Positions 7,984 to 8,438 of a stretch of 8,438 nt of DNA are shown here, one piece after another (the stretch's first letter is position 1; each line of letters opens with the position of its first letter). Source of the DNA: an uncultured Clostridia bacterium (lineage in GTDB: Bacteria > Bacillota > Clostridia > Oscillospirales > Ruminococcaceae); contig CANDLP010000084.1 in NCBI GenBank assembly GCA_947385505.1, positions 1 through 8,438 of the forward strand, read 5' to 3'. A program made the position numbers and the translations under genes. The notes under the pieces are model-generated. The model did not search any database. It saw nothing but the letters and a program-made list of their open reading frames with translations, and was not told the DNA's origin.

Positions 7984-8112
7984 ATATATCCTGATTCTTA
8001 AAATTTTATGTTACAGAAAGCTCTGCCGCATACATATATAAGTCCTATTCCTCATCATTAACGCAATCGAAATTTTTTGCTGAAATTACCGCCGCAAGTC
8101 CTTTTCTCTTGA
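7984..8112 (-). other. Intergenic gap before the rhamnoside block
   Basis: These 129 bases are the only sizeable gap in the window, so they are the likeliest site for a promoter of the GH78-GH3-GH1-rhaBA block. It is AT-rich. I see no hairpin followed by a T run, so no intrinsic terminator for the upstream gene, and no convincing -35/-10 pair. A TATATA lies near 8035-8040 without a well-spaced -35. The right part (8045-8112) may be the former 3' end of the upstream gene, in another frame. The AGGA of the GH78 gene is at 7989-7992. Confidence 0.5.
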
Positions 8113-8427
8113 TTAGCATTGCAGATTAAAGTGAATATTTTTTTTGATCAACACACTGTCAGCTATATCGTCAATCGAAAGCTGCCTGCTGCCGTTATAC
8201 AGGTCTTTAGCGGCGCAGTAAAGCGTATATACAATTTCACTGCCGCTTTTCAGCCGGATATTTTCAAAAACAATATCGTCCCTTTTTACAGAATTCTTCG
8301 CGGCGTCCCACAGCTTGGTATCTGCTGTCAGCAAATACAAGGCGGCAATCATCTTGTGATTTTTGAGGCTTTGGTTTTTCGCTTCTTTTAAAAAGGTACT
8401 GCGGTGTTGGTCGTTTCTGAATTTCAT
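8113..8427 (-). CDS. Small protein of unknown function, possibly frameshifted at its end
   Basis: A 104-residue, charged, apparently soluble protein with no signal peptide or membrane segment. Visible features: an N-terminal FRNDQHRSTF (3-12), a hydrophobic helix AALYLLTADTKLW, a central GSEIVYTLYCAAKDLYNG and a C-terminal LSIDDIADSVLI. I do not recognise it with certainty. The pattern (an N-terminal F..xH..F, then LYxLTAD.xLW, then LxxAAKxLYNG) recalls small DUF6075-like proteins of Firmicutes plasmids, integrative elements and prophages, but that is memory and weak. A strong AGGAG (8434-8438) sits 6 bases before the ATG, which together with the composition supports a real gene. It ends abruptly at HFNLQC, while another frame continues with a plausible AMLIKRKG stretch, so the 3' end may be damaged. 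It is separated from the rhamnoside genes by 129 bases and has no obvious role in sugar use. Confidence 0.7.
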   Translation of the reverse strand: MKFRNDQHRSTFLKEAKNQSLKNHKMIAALYLLTADTKLWDAAKNSVKRDDIVFENIRLKSGSEIVYTLYCAAKDLYNGSRQLSIDDIADSVLIKKNIHFNLQC

Positions 8428-8433
8428 AATCTT

Positions 8434-8438
8434 CTCCT
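8434..8438 (-). promoter_or_regulatory. Ribosome binding site of the 104-residue protein
   Basis: AGGAG at the very edge of the window, 6 bases before the ATG at 8427. It is among the best sites in the window and argues that the small open reading frame is translated and starts here. Confidence 0.7.

Noticed and set aside
7999..8008. Perfect 10-base palindrome TAAAATTTTA, 15 bases before the GH78 start, as an operator.
   Set aside because: An AT-only palindrome of this size is expected by chance in AT-rich gaps, and the flanks do not extend it without a mismatch.
8011..8040. A tiny 9-codon reading frame on the minus strand (starting ATGTATGCG) after an AGGA, as a leader peptide.
   Set aside because: Nothing regulatory accompanies it: no run of special codons and no terminator/antiterminator pair. 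It is probably chance.
8055..8071. AACGCAATC-containing stretch as a CcpA catabolite-repression (cre) site.
   Set aside because: It fails several of the fixed cre positions, including the opening TG and the closing A, so there is no real support.
8134..8162. CTGACA and AATATT on the minus strand, 17 bases apart, as a promoter for the rhamnoside block.
   Set aside because: The match is partial (5 of 6 and 4 of 6), lies inside the coding part of the small gene and in AT-rich sequence where such matches are common. It is worth testing only by transcript start mapping.
1..8438. CRISPR arrays, tRNA or rRNA genes, insertion sequences, large repeats.
   Set aside because: I looked on both strands and saw no periodic repeats, no tRNA-like or rRNA segments, no transposase and no terminal inverted repeats; nearly all of the window is coding.

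Overview
The window is one side of an intracellular L-rhamnoside utilisation operon, almost certainly from an anaerobic Clostridia-type Firmicute (Lachnospiraceae/Oscillospiraceae-like). That placement is inferred from the proteins (Clostridia-style GH78, GH3 and GH1 enzymes with no signal peptides, and a small helical C-terminal tail that I recall from Firmicutes glycosidases), from the moderate GC content, and from the strong AGGAG-type ribosome binding sites. It was not confirmed by any search.

All supported genes lie on the minus strand, so transcription runs from high to low coordinates. At the right edge (8113-8427) is a complete 104-residue protein of unknown function; it may have lost its C-terminus by frameshift, and it resembles small proteins I associate with Firmicutes mobile DNA. 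A 129-base gap follows (7984-8112). Then comes a compact five-gene block: GH78 alpha-L-rhamnosidase (5209-7983), GH3 beta-glucosidase-type enzyme (2953-5193), GH1 beta-glucosidase-type enzyme (1653-2933), rhamnulokinase rhaB (330-1628), and the first 111 codons of L-rhamnose isomerase rhaA (1-333, running off the left edge). The gaps inside the block are 15, 19 and 24 bases and then a 4-base ATGA overlap, which fits a single transcript with translational coupling of rhaB to rhaA.

The genes form a coherent pathway. Intact small rhamnosides enter the cell through a transporter not seen here. GH78 removes the terminal L-rhamnose, and GH3 and/or GH1 remove the exposed beta-linked glucose (or similar sugar) from the aglycone. 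RhaA converts L-rhamnose to L-rhamnulose and RhaB phosphorylates it to L-rhamnulose-1-phosphate. The pairing of a rhamnosidase with two beta-glucosidase-type enzymes suggests plant rhamno-glucosides (flavonoid rutinosides or neohesperidosides, or saponins) rather than long polysaccharides, but this is inference. The aldolase, regulator and transporter are not in the window.

The points most worth a second look are: a similar short helical tail on both adjacent glycosidases (GH78 and GH3) but not on GH1; a GH1 with a TINEAN acid/base motif and a long charged insertion where aglycone contacts are expected; a RhaB lacking the usual C-terminal tail right where rhaA begins; and a possible frameshift in the small neighbour gene.
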